Source: an uncultured Oribacterium sp.
GTDB taxonomy: Bacteria; Bacillota; Clostridia; Lachnospirales; Lachnospiraceae
Assembly: GCA_934279105.1 (NCBI GenBank)
Contig: CAKQWR010000042.1
Span: forward strand, 1 to 13,074
Direction of reading: 5' to 3'
DNA length: 13,074 nt
Shown here: positions 7,168-13,074 of the stretch, piece by piece
Layout: the number at the start of each line of letters is the position of its first letter
Numbering within the stretch: the first letter of the stretch is position 1
Position numbers and translations under genes: made by a program
The notes under the pieces: model-generated
The model's database searches: none
Seen by the model: the letters and a program-made list of their open reading frames with translations, nothing else
What the model was told of the DNA's origin: nothing

Positions 7168-7199
7168 TGTGACATAAGTCATATACGGTTTGGTAAAAT
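7168..7199 (+). promoter_or_regulatory. Candidate dctP promoter with overlapping CRP/FNR-like palindrome
   Basis: TGGTAAAAT (7191-7199) resembles an extended -10 element. GTGACA (7169-7174) is a 5/6 match to -35, but the spacer is long (19 bp). Overlapping the -35 is TGTGA-N6-TCATA (7168-7183), nine of ten positions of a CRP-type TGTGA-N6-TCACA site. The palindrome could bind a Crp/Fnr-family protein or another repressor or activator; which one is not readable from the sequence. The inferred transcript would have a leader of about 120 bases. Confidence 0.4.
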
Positions 7200-7267
7200 G
7201 TCATTGTGCGAATATGATTTTCCACAGATGTGAACAAATTGTGAAAATAGTAAACTTATCCAAGATC

Positions 7268-7292
7268 GACAGAAAAGCGAAAAACATCTGTC
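7268..7292 (+). promoter_or_regulatory. Inverted repeat in dctP leader enclosing a GCGAAAAA motif
   Basis: GACAGA (7268-7273) and TCTGTC (7287-7292) are perfect arms around an A-rich 13-base centre. The centre plus first arm base carry GCGAAAAACAT (7277-7287), matching 10 of 11 positions of the direct repeat upstream of the sensing operon. It could be an operator or a weak RNA stem in the leader. The short length and A-richness make chance a real possibility. Confidence 0.3.
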
Positions 7293-7327
7293 AAAACAAC
7301 GGACAAAAGAAACTAGGAGGAAACAAA

Positions 7328-8386
7328 ATGAAAAAAATCTCTTGCCGTTCCTTACTGTATGCTTGCGGTTTAACTGCAGCGATGCTTGCGATGACCGCCT
7401 GCGGTTCAAACAATACGACGGTTGCAACCACCGCTGCTGCAGGTGGTACTGCCACCGCTGCGCCAGCTGCTTCTGGTGAAGTTTATGAGCTGAAGCTTTC
7501 CACAACCCAGACGGATACATCGATGATCTATAAAGGTCTTCAGGCAGCTGCGGATAAGATCGCAGAGGACACAGATGGCCACGTAAAGGTAACCATCTAT
7601 CCTTCCAGCCAGCTCGGCGGTGAGGAAGATATGATCGATCAGGCGCTCCAGGGCATGGGCATCGCCGTTCTGACCGATGCAGGTCGTCTTTCCAGCTATG
7701 TAAATGATATCGGTATCATGAACATGGCATACATCGTAGATAACTATGATGATGGTATGAAGATCATGGATACAGACACCTTCAAGGGCTGGGATGCAGA
7801 CCTTGCAAAGAATGGTATCACCGGACTGTGCTACAACTACTATGATGGCGCACGTTCTTTCATGGGCCACAAGGCATACAACACACCGGCAGATCTCAAG
7901 GGTGCTGTTATTCGTACACCGGGTGCAGATCCATATGTAGAGTCCATCTCCGCAATGGGTGCAACACCATACAACATCGCATGGTCTGAGGTTTACAATG
8001 GTATCCAGACGAAGTCCATCGATGGCTGCGAAGTTCAGTATACTTCTGCAGTATCCAGCAAGATCTACGAGGTTTGTGAGTATGTCAGCAAGACAGAGCA
8101 CATCAATCTCTTTAACATGGTCATCTGTGGTCAGGCTTGGTTTGATAAGCTTCCTGCAGAGTATCAGGAGATCGTAAAGAAGGATTTCCATGATTGCGCT
8201 TATGAGAATGCACAGGAGATCATCGCTGCACAGGCAGACATGGAGCAGACCCTGAAGGATAACGGTATGACCATCGTTGAGGTAGATAAGGATATCTTCC
8301 GTGATGCTGTGAAGACCGCATACGAGAAGCTTGGCTGGACAGAGCTCCGTGAGCAGCTCTATAAGGAAGCTGGAATTACTGCTTAA
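7328..8386 (+). CDS. dctP: TRAP transporter solute-binding lipoprotein, DctP family
   Basis: A 352-residue extracytoplasmic binding protein that delivers a carboxylate-type solute to the DctQM membrane unit. A lipobox, LAMTAC, places the lipid-modified Cys at residue 25, followed by a Thr/Ala/Gly linker to about residue 50. The DctP domain starts at YELKLSTTQTD and contains IYPSSQLGGEEDMI (90-103), PADLKGAVIRTPG (187-199) with Arg196 at the position of the family's substrate-carboxylate-binding arginine, and WSEVYNGIQTKSIDG (219-233). The ATG at 7328 has AGGAGG (7315-7320) seven bases upstream; the in-frame start 46 codons earlier lacks one and would place the lipobox internally. Isoleucine codons are nearly all ATC, unlike the preceding sensor genes, suggesting high expression. 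The substrate is not identifiable here: dicarboxylates, sugar acids and other acids all fit. Confidence 0.94.
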   Translation: MKKISCRSLLYACGLTAAMLAMTACGSNNTTVATTAAAGGTATAAPAASGEVYELKLSTTQTDTSMIYKGLQAAADKIAEDTDGHVKVTIYPSSQLGGEEDMIDQALQGMGIAVLTDAGRLSSYVNDIGIMNMAYIVDNYDDGMKIMDTDTFKGWDADLAKNGITGLCYNYYDGARSFMGHKAYNTPADLKGAVIRTPGADPYVESISAMGATPYNIAWSEVYNGIQTKSIDGCEVQYTSAVSSKIYEVCEYVSKTEHINLFNMVICGQAWFDKLPAEYQEIVKKDFHDCAYENAQEIIAAQADMEQTLKDNGMTIVEVDKDIFRDAVKTAYEKLGWTELREQLYKEAGITA

Positions 8387-8418
8387 TATTCCATCCTTTC
8401 ACCACTTTGTATCATATT

Positions 8419-8450
8419 CCCTGCATGGTGGTCACTATGCAGGGCATTTT
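8419..8450 (+). terminator. Intercistronic hairpin between dctP and dctQ
   Basis: CCCTGCAT (8419-8426) pairs with ATGCAGGG (8437-8444), extended inward by two or three further pairs to a tight loop, and is followed by CATTTT. It lies in the 83-base gap after dctP. Such hairpins commonly act as partial terminators or 3' stabilisers, so that the binding protein is made in excess over the permease. This role is inferred. Confidence 0.65.
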
Positions 8451-8469
8451 AAATGAAGGACGATAATTT

Positions 8470-8973
8470 ATGAAAAAGATTTATGAAAAAGCTTGTAAGC
8501 TGGAAGAGCTCATCGCACTGCTTCTGGTTGCGGGTATCGCCATTCTGGTTTTCATTTCAGCAATGATGCGAACCTTCGGTCATCCACTGAACTGGGCGCA
8601 GGATGTTGCGCTGATTGCATTTGCATGGCTTATCTTTCTCGGAAGTGATGTCGCGATGCGAGGTTCCGGTCTCATCGGTGTCGACCTTTTCGTTAAGAAG
8701 CTTCCGGCCGGAGTGCAGAAGGGCCTGGATATCGTATTTAAGTTAATCATCGCTGTGTTCCTCTGCGTATTGATTTATTATGGCTACGGTATGACGACAT
8801 CTGGATGGGCACGTCAGATCACATCACTTCATGTCAGCTACGGCTGGGTAACGATGGCCGTTCCGGTGGGATCCTTCTTTATGCTGATTTCCACTGTACT
8901 GAATATCATCGAGCGAGTGAAGACGCCTGCCGGTCAGGCTATGAAACATGAAGAGGGGAGGGACATCGGCTAA
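8470..8973 (+). CDS. dctQ: TRAP transporter small membrane subunit, DctQ family
   Basis: A 167-residue integral membrane protein with four predicted helices (about 13-31, 45-58, 86-106 and 124-146), the standard size and topology of DctQ. The family signature is visible as NWAQDVALIAFAWLIFLGSD (41-60) followed by AMRGSGLIGVDLFVKKLP (62-79). It pairs with DctM to form the membrane part of the Na+-driven importer served by DctP. AAGGA (8456-8460) is nine bases before the ATG. The stop codon overlaps the dctM start by one base (TAATG), implying coupled translation. Confidence 0.92.
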   Translation: MKKIYEKACKLEELIALLLVAGIAILVFISAMMRTFGHPLNWAQDVALIAFAWLIFLGSDVAMRGSGLIGVDLFVKKLPAGVQKGLDIVFKLIIAVFLCVLIYYGYGMTTSGWARQITSLHVSYGWVTMAVPVGSFFMLISTVLNIIERVKTPAGQAMKHEEGRDIG

Positions 8974-10253
8974 TGTTAATCGCAATCGGTATTTTCTTCG
9001 TATTTCTGCTGCTCGGCATGCCGGTAGCATTTTCCATCGGTCTTTCAGGTTTATCATTCTTTATGATTCGAAACCTTCCGATGACCGTTCTGGTTCAGAA
9101 ATCTATTTCGACTTCGCAGAGCTTTACCATGCTCGCGATTCCACTGTTCATTCTGGCAGGTAACCTGATGAACAGCTGCGGTATCACGAAGCGTTTGATG
9201 CGTTTCGCCAATGCCTGCACCGGCCACATGTATGGCAATATCGGTCAGGTTTCCTGCCTGATGTCCACTCTGATGGGTGGTGTATCCGGTTCTGCTGTAG
9301 CCGATGCGTCCATGGAGTGCCGTATTCTCGGACCGGAGATGACTCGCTTAGGTTATGATCGCGGCTGGTCCGCAGCCATCAATGGTCTGTCCGGACTGAT
9401 CGTAGCGACCATTCCGCCAAGCATGGGTCTCATCATTTACGGTACTGTAGGTGAAGTTTCCATCGGTCGTCTGTTCATGGCCGGCTGGGTTCCTGGTATT
9501 CTGATGTGCATCCTGCTGATGCTGGCGGTTACCTGGAGTGCTCGTCGTTTCGGCTATAAGCCGGAGCATGATCATCCGGCACCACTGTCCGAGATTCTGA
9601 AGGCATTACTCGACAGTATCTGGGCGATTCTGTTCCCGGTTCTGCTGATTATTCTGATCCGTTTCGGTATCATGAGCCCGACCGAGTCTGGTTCTTTCGC
9701 CTGTGCATATGCACTTCTGGTGGGTACCGTGTTCTATCACGAGCTTACCTGGAAGAGCCTGCTTCAGACCTTACGTGACAGTGTAAAGGATATTACGGTT
9801 ATCACCATCATCCTCGCATTCTCCGGTGTATTCGGTTATGGTGTCGTATTCGACAACATCACAGTGACCATCGCAAATGCGCTTCTCAGCATTACCACAA
9901 ACAGTGCATTATTACTGCTTCTGGTTGTTCTCTTCCTGCTGGTTTGCGGTATGTTCATGGAGACCACGGTTATCGCATTGATCCTGACCCCGATTCTTCT
10001 GCCGGTTATGCGTAGCATCGGTGTCAATGAAGTCGTATTCGGTATGATCATGATGACGACGGTTACCTTCGGCGTTATGACCCCGCCGGTTGGTACGGCC
10101 CTTTATGCCGTATCAGATATCATGGAATGTCCGATCGAAGAAACATTCAAGAAGGGCTGGCCGTTCTATCTCGCGGTTGTGGGCGTTATCGTATTCATGA
10201 TTTTCTTCCCGCAGGCCGTACTCTTCCTGCCGAATCTCGTATACGGCGCATAA
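8973..10253 (+). CDS. dctM: TRAP transporter large permease, DctM family
   Basis: The 426-residue, highly hydrophobic protein has about a dozen membrane segments, the usual DctM length, and forms the transport channel with DctQ. Family motifs are MGGVSGSAVADASM (101-114), GYDRGWSAAIN (128-138), ATIPPSMGLIIYG (145-157), SIGRLFMAGWVPG (163-175) and, in the second half, MFMETTVIALILTPILLPV (327-345) and VMTPPVGTALY (368-378). The two SG/PP-type re-entrant loops match the internal repeat of the ion-transporter superfamily. It starts one base inside the dctQ stop, with a GGGGAGG purine stretch (8955-8961) as ribosome site. It is the last gene of dctPQM. Confidence 0.95.
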   Translation: MLIAIGIFFVFLLLGMPVAFSIGLSGLSFFMIRNLPMTVLVQKSISTSQSFTMLAIPLFILAGNLMNSCGITKRLMRFANACTGHMYGNIGQVSCLMSTLMGGVSGSAVADASMECRILGPEMTRLGYDRGWSAAINGLSGLIVATIPPSMGLIIYGTVGEVSIGRLFMAGWVPGILMCILLMLAVTWSARRFGYKPEHDHPAPLSEILKALLDSIWAILFPVLLIILIRFGIMSPTESGSFACAYALLVGTVFYHELTWKSLLQTLRDSVKDITVITIILAFSGVFGYGVVFDNITVTIANALLSITTNSALLLLLVVLFLLVCGMFMETTVIALILTPILLPVMRSIGVNEVVFGMIMMTTVTFGVMTPPVGTALYAVSDIMECPIEETFKKGWPFYLAVVGVIVFMIFFPQAVLFLPNLVYGA

Positions 10254-10266
10254 GCAGTGAACACGT

Positions 10267-10296
10267 GCTGAAAAGCTATATGGAGTACTTTTCAGC
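10267..10296 (+). other. Hairpin downstream of dctM, possible terminator
   Basis: GCTGAAAAG (10267-10275) and CTTTTCAGC (10288-10296) form a perfect 9-bp stem 14 bases after the dctM stop. The following sequence (GGTTCCGATTTG) lacks a T run, so termination would be inefficient or Rho-assisted. Alternatively it protects the mRNA end. Confidence 0.5.
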
Positions 10297-10370
10297 GGTT
10301 CCGATTTGAGCGGATATAAGCCGAATAAGATTTTATAAATTATCGATTCTCTGAATTTCTATGTATGCAG

Positions 10371-10408
10371 TGCAGCCTGTCATTTCTTTAATGGAATGAC
10401 AGGCTGTA
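10371..10408 (+). other. Long hairpin upstream of manA
   Basis: CAGCCTGTCATT (10373-10384) pairs with AATGACAGGCTG (10395-10406); flanking bases extend the stem to about 14-16 bp around a small AT loop. It lies between dctM and manA, about 25 bases before the manA ribosome site. TACTACATTTT follows, not a clean T tract. It may be the real terminator of the TRAP operon or a structured manA leader. No convincing manA promoter was found in 10297-10433. Confidence 0.55.
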
Positions 10409-10445
10409 CTACATTTTAGAAGATGAGATATACAGGAGGTAGACG

Positions 10446-11540
10446 ATGATAGCGAGTGCTGACTTTCCGTTTTTATTAGATAATCCCAGAGCGTGGCGTA
10501 CATATCTCGGCGGGCGCATGTTGGATGCTCTACATGATCAGCCGGGAAAAATCGATCATTTTCCGGAAGAGTGGATACTGTCCACTGTCGCGGCGCGCAA
10601 TGCCGGTCGGGAGCAGTTCCCAGAAGAAGGGATGAGCCACCTCTATGGCAGCGACATTAGCCTGAAATCGATACTGGAATCGAATCCGGAAGCCTATCTC
10701 GGTGTCGGAAGGACAGCCTCCGATACCGGCGTGCTGACGAAGTTGATCGATAGTGCGGAGCGTCTGACCTTACAGGTTCATCCGGACAAATCGACGGCGC
10801 TTCGCTTGTTTCACAGCCCATATGGGAAAACAGAGTGCTGGCATATTCTTGACGTGTGTCCAGTGAATGGTGAAGAACCATGTATCTATTATGGCTTTAA
10901 AGAGAATCTCACGAGGGAGAGGTGGGAAGCTTTGTTTTATGCGCAGGATATCGTCGGTATGCTGGATGCCATGCAGAAATTTATCGTTCATCCAGGAGAT
11001 ACCATCCTCATCGAGGGTGGCATGCCACATGCTATCGGCGCAGGGTGTTTTCTGGTGGAGATTCAGGAGCCGACAGATTATACGATTCGGGTGGAGCGCA
11101 CGACACCGAGCGGATTTGCTGTAGCGGACAGCATGTGTCATCAGGGACTCGGATTTGAGAAAATGTTTGAGTGCTTCCACTATGCGCCGATGACGCGTGA
11201 GGAAATCCGAATGAAAGGATTCATAGAATCGAGACAAAACCTCACACAGTCTGGTGGAACGATTACAAATCTAGTGGGATATGAGCGAACTCCTCTGTTC
11301 TGGCTGGACGAACTACAGGTGTCGAAATCACTCACCGTGCCGCATGAAGAACGTTTCAGCGGTCTCTATGTACTCGATGGCGCCGGCACACTGACGGCAC
11401 ACGGACGGAGTCTGCCACTGCGGAAAACCAATCAGATTTTCGTTCCGGCTGGAACTGGCGAGTTTACATTGACAGCCGTATCAGATGCGCCTTTACGAGT
11501 ACTTCATTTCGGAGGCCCGAAAGAGGTAGTATCTAAATAG
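10446..11540 (+). CDS. manA: Class I mannose-6-phosphate isomerase
   Basis: A 364-residue cytosolic zinc enzyme interconverting mannose 6-phosphate and fructose 6-phosphate. The cupin-type catalytic domain has zinc ligands Gln110 and His112 (LQVHPDKS), Glu130 (YGKTECWHIL) and His195 (GGMPHAIGAG). EIQEPTDYTIRVE (205-217) carries the conserved active-site Arg. The N-terminus (FLLDNPRAWRTYLGGRML) and the C-terminal small cupin-like domain with GLYVLDGAG, near residue 310, match the Bacillus-type enzymes in length and order. AGGAGGT (10434-10440) is five bases before the ATG. It is separated from dctM by 192 bases with two hairpins, so it is probably its own transcription unit. It could supply fructose 6-phosphate from mannose or mannose derivatives, but a link to the TRAP substrate is only positional. 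Confidence 0.93.
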   Translation: MIASADFPFLLDNPRAWRTYLGGRMLDALHDQPGKIDHFPEEWILSTVAARNAGREQFPEEGMSHLYGSDISLKSILESNPEAYLGVGRTASDTGVLTKLIDSAERLTLQVHPDKSTALRLFHSPYGKTECWHILDVCPVNGEEPCIYYGFKENLTRERWEALFYAQDIVGMLDAMQKFIVHPGDTILIEGGMPHAIGAGCFLVEIQEPTDYTIRVERTTPSGFAVADSMCHQGLGFEKMFECFHYAPMTREEIRMKGFIESRQNLTQSGGTITNLVGYERTPLFWLDELQVSKSLTVPHEERFSGLYVLDGAGTLTAHGRSLPLRKTNQIFVPAGTGEFTLTAVSDAPLRVLHFGGPKEVVSK

Positions 11541-11553
11541 TAGATAAAGATAT

Positions 11554-11607
11554 AGAATAAAGCATCCCTGCTGTGAACTGTCGTTCATGGCAGGGATGTT
11601 CTATTCT
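11554..11607. terminator. Terminator-like hairpin between convergent manA and bile salt hydrolase genes
   Basis: CATCCCTGC (11563-11571) pairs with GCAGGGATG (11590-11598), continued inward to about 16 bp with two wobble pairs and a TGTC loop. Outer AGAATA/TATTCT (11554-11559, 11602-11607) extends it. The T run is interrupted. Its position between two converging genes suggests termination from both sides. Confidence 0.75.
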
Positions 11608-11637
11608 AAGACTGGTATGCAATTTGTTTCATGAGCG

Positions 11638-12624
11638 TTAATTTATCCACTTTACTTCGCCTTCGGGTTCGATCGGGTAGCGGCGAAGTTCGCTTCCGTC
11701 GAGGTCTTCGCGGTGCATATCTACGGCATGGATCTGGTGGTTGTCATAGGTCGTGTAGTAGTAGATGCCCTTCGTTGCGTTGCAGCAGGAGGTATAGATC
11801 GTAATTTCGTACTTTCCGTCGGCTACTTCACAGCAACCACGCTGCTGATCGACGGAGCCGAGGATATGGAAGAACTGGCTCACACTCGAGCGTTCGTCAT
11901 CGTCGGATAGGGAGCTGAGCTTCGTAAAGGCAACCTTCACGAAACGAGACTGGCTCGACAGATCACCCGGGATACCAATGCCGCCCATGCCACGGCTGTA
12001 GGCCTGAAGTGGCAGTACACCTGCGAAGGTCGCATCCGGCTGCTTCCGGGAAACGCCAGGATAGTTGTTAAGTGCGAACATCTGATGCGGGAACGGCGGG
12101 TTATTCGTCATGACACCGACCGGGTTATCATATACATGAAGACCATCTGCCATGGACTCAACGACGATGCACTCGTCTTGATCGGCGATGATCCAGTGAA
12201 GCTGTGCGGATGGCAGCTGCTCACTGAACGGTGTCTTCAGCAGTCGAAGTGTCGCCAGCTTCGCTCTTGCATCGTCGACGGTCGCACACTGTGCGAGAAT
12301 CCACGGAATAAATTCGAACTGTGCAACCTGATCGGTCTCCGACGGCGCATCCGTGAGTACATCCTGATAGACTGCATTGCCCACGAAATTAAGACCCGCC
12401 ATGCCGAGACCCTTCTCGTTTATACCATCATAATACAGCGGATAGCCGCCGGCGACGAATGCCATGCCGATGATTGCATAGTGCGATTTCAGCTCGCCCG
12501 CATGACGGAAGCGGAACGGATAGTTTCGCGGCGTGACTGTGACCTCCTCACCATAGGAAAACTCATAATCGAGCGTTCTGCCGATATAAAAATCTTTCGT
12601 TTTGTAGGTTGTTGCTGTACACAT
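11638..12624 (-). CDS. bsh: Choloylglycine hydrolase family, conjugated bile salt hydrolase
   Basis: A 328-residue cytosolic Ntn-hydrolase expected to split glycine or taurine from conjugated bile acids. Cys2 directly follows the start Met and becomes the N-terminal nucleophile. The other catalytic positions are present: Arg16 and Asp19 (GRTLDY), Asn79 (GLGMAGLNF), Asn174/Asn175 (VMTNNPPF) and Arg227 (SQSRFVKVAF). Asn in GLNF, where penicillin V acylases have Tyr, and the C-terminal IYTSCCNATKGIYYYTTYDN favour bile salt hydrolase over acylase. The loop normally reading GDFTPASRF is GDLSSQSRF here. The start is fixed by Cys2; AAAGGAG (12637-12643) is 12 bases upstream, a little far. It lies downstream of a GntP permease gene on the same strand but behind a strong hairpin. 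The substrate range is not readable from sequence. Confidence 0.92.
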   Translation of the reverse strand: MCTATTYKTKDFYIGRTLDYEFSYGEEVTVTPRNYPFRFRHAGELKSHYAIIGMAFVAGGYPLYYDGINEKGLGMAGLNFVGNAVYQDVLTDAPSETDQVAQFEFIPWILAQCATVDDARAKLATLRLLKTPFSEQLPSAQLHWIIADQDECIVVESMADGLHVYDNPVGVMTNNPPFPHQMFALNNYPGVSRKQPDATFAGVLPLQAYSRGMGGIGIPGDLSSQSRFVKVAFTKLSSLSDDDERSSVSQFFHILGSVDQQRGCCEVADGKYEITIYTSCCNATKGIYYYTTYDNHQIHAVDMHREDLDGSELRRYPIEPEGEVKWIN

Positions 12625-12710
12625 AATCTTTCTTCACTCCTTTCACCGCTTTTCATAAACCGATTGTAGACCGCGGCGACCGGATAATCTACAGTTTCAC
12701 AGAAATTTCA

Positions 12711-12736
12711 CAGGGCGCTGGAACCCCAGCGCCCTG
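12711..12736 (-). terminator. GC-rich terminator hairpin after GntP permease gene
   Basis: CAGGGCGCTGG (12711-12721) and CCAGCGCCCTG (12726-12736) form a perfect 11-bp stem with a four-base loop, 26 bases past the permease stop. On the - strand it is followed by TGAAATTTCT, a weak T-containing tail. It separates the permease from the bile salt hydrolase gene. Confidence 0.75.
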
Positions 12737-12762
12737 CGTGTATATCCATATGATTCTATGTA

Positions 12763-13074
12763 TCAATGCACGAAGATTAGTGACAGGATGAATACAACGA
12801 TAATCGTTGTAATACCCATAACCGCTGTCATACCCGTCTGGCACTTATATGCGTCCTTCGTATCCATGTCGGAGAACTGCGATACGACCCAGAAGTAAGA
12901 GTCATTGGCATGAGAAACCGTCATGGAGCCGGCACCGATGGCCATGATGACCAGTACCTTTGCGAGAGGAGATGTGAAGCCGAGGGCCGGCATCATTGGC
13001 GCAATCATCGCTGAGGTCGTGATCATCGCAACGGTGGATGCACCCATCGCCGTCTTCAGAAGTGCCGCGATGAT
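12763..13074 (-). CDS. GntP-family (gluconate:H+ symporter type) permease, C-terminal part
   Basis: About 103 codons at the 3' end of a permease whose start lies beyond the right edge; the frame is open through 13074, so the ATG at 13047 is internal. The visible part has IIAALLKTAMGASTVA, then hydrophobic segments, and the strongly conserved IGAGSMTVSHANDSYFWVVS followed by FSDMDTKDAYKC, diagnostic of the GntP/ion-transporter group. It ends in a final helix (TTIIVVFILSLIFVH). Family members import gluconate, glycerate or related sugar acids with protons; the substrate cannot be chosen from this fragment. Confidence 0.92.
   Translation of the reverse strand: MIAALLKTAMGASTVAMITTSAMIAPMMPALGFTSPLAKVLVIMAIGAGSMTVSHANDSYFWVVSQFSDMDTKDAYKCQTGMTAVMGITTIIVVFILSLIFVH

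Noticed and set aside
7190-7327. Upstream in-frame start extending DctP by 46 residues
   Set aside because: It would place the signal peptide and lipobox internally; AGGAGG precedes the ATG at 7328.
7151-7327. Riboswitch in the dctP leader
   Set aside because: No recognisable conserved riboswitch core and no terminator/antiterminator pair in front of the start; only a short inverted repeat.
7406-8191. Long open frame (261 codons) on the minus strand across dctP
   Set aside because: It is antisense to a clear DctP gene with lipobox and family motifs, has no ribosome site or recognisable domain, and its openness follows from the biased codon use of dctP.
12085-12669. 194-codon plus-strand frame across the bile salt hydrolase
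   Set aside because: It is a shadow of the hydrolase gene, whose Cys2 start and catalytic residues are intact.
1-13074. Mobile element, prophage or defence island
   Set aside because: No transposase, integrase, terminal repeats, att-like duplication or defence-type genes were seen; all genes are ordinary transport, sensing and metabolic functions.

Overview
The window (about half GC by eye) reads as a chromosomal segment of a gut- or mucosa-associated Bacillota (Firmicutes), most likely a Clostridia/Lachnospiraceae-type organism. The reasons are strong AGGAGG-type ribosome sites, a lipoprotein with an A/T/G-rich linker after the lipobox Cys, a conjugated bile salt hydrolase, an M14 peptidase resembling gamma-D-glutamyl endopeptidases, and a Cys-rich FeoB-associated-like leader on a metal-binding protein. 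Genus cannot be assigned from the sequence alone.

Layout. (1) 1-1211, + strand: the C-terminal part of a P1B heavy-metal ATPase, then a small membrane-tethered HMA protein, closed by a strong bidirectional terminator (1271-1314). (2) 1346-2638, - strand: a secreted zinc carboxypeptidase/endopeptidase of family M14. (3) 2846-7096, + strand: a tightly packed four-gene sensing operon. It encodes an RbsB-like binding protein, a membrane histidine kinase (HisKA_3), a NarL/LuxR-type response regulator and a MalE-like (family 1) binding protein. Two of the junctions are ATGA overlaps, and a terminator follows at 7105-7150. (4) 7328-10253, + strand: a complete TRAP transporter, dctP-dctQ-dctM, with its own candidate promoter and an intercistronic hairpin after dctP. 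(5) 10446-11540, + strand: class I mannose-6-phosphate isomerase (manA). (6) 11638-12624, - strand: bile salt hydrolase. (7) 12763-13074, - strand: the C-terminal end of a GntP-family permease, cut by the window edge. No intergenic stretch exceeds 300 bases. No tRNA, rRNA, CRISPR array, insertion sequence or integrase was seen.

How the genes may work together. The most notable unit is region 3 with region 4. Two extracytoplasmic binding proteins of different folds bracket a two-component system and lie directly upstream of a TRAP transporter. I infer a solute-sensing module in which the binding proteins present ligand to the kinase, and the regulator then controls its own operon and probably dctPQM. 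A perfect 14-bp direct repeat (start-to-start 32 bp) lies just upstream of the sensing operon, and a partial copy lies in the dctP leader. These are the best cis-element candidates for such a circuit. manA and the gntP fragment point to nearby sugar or sugar-acid metabolism, but the TRAP substrate cannot be read from the sequence.
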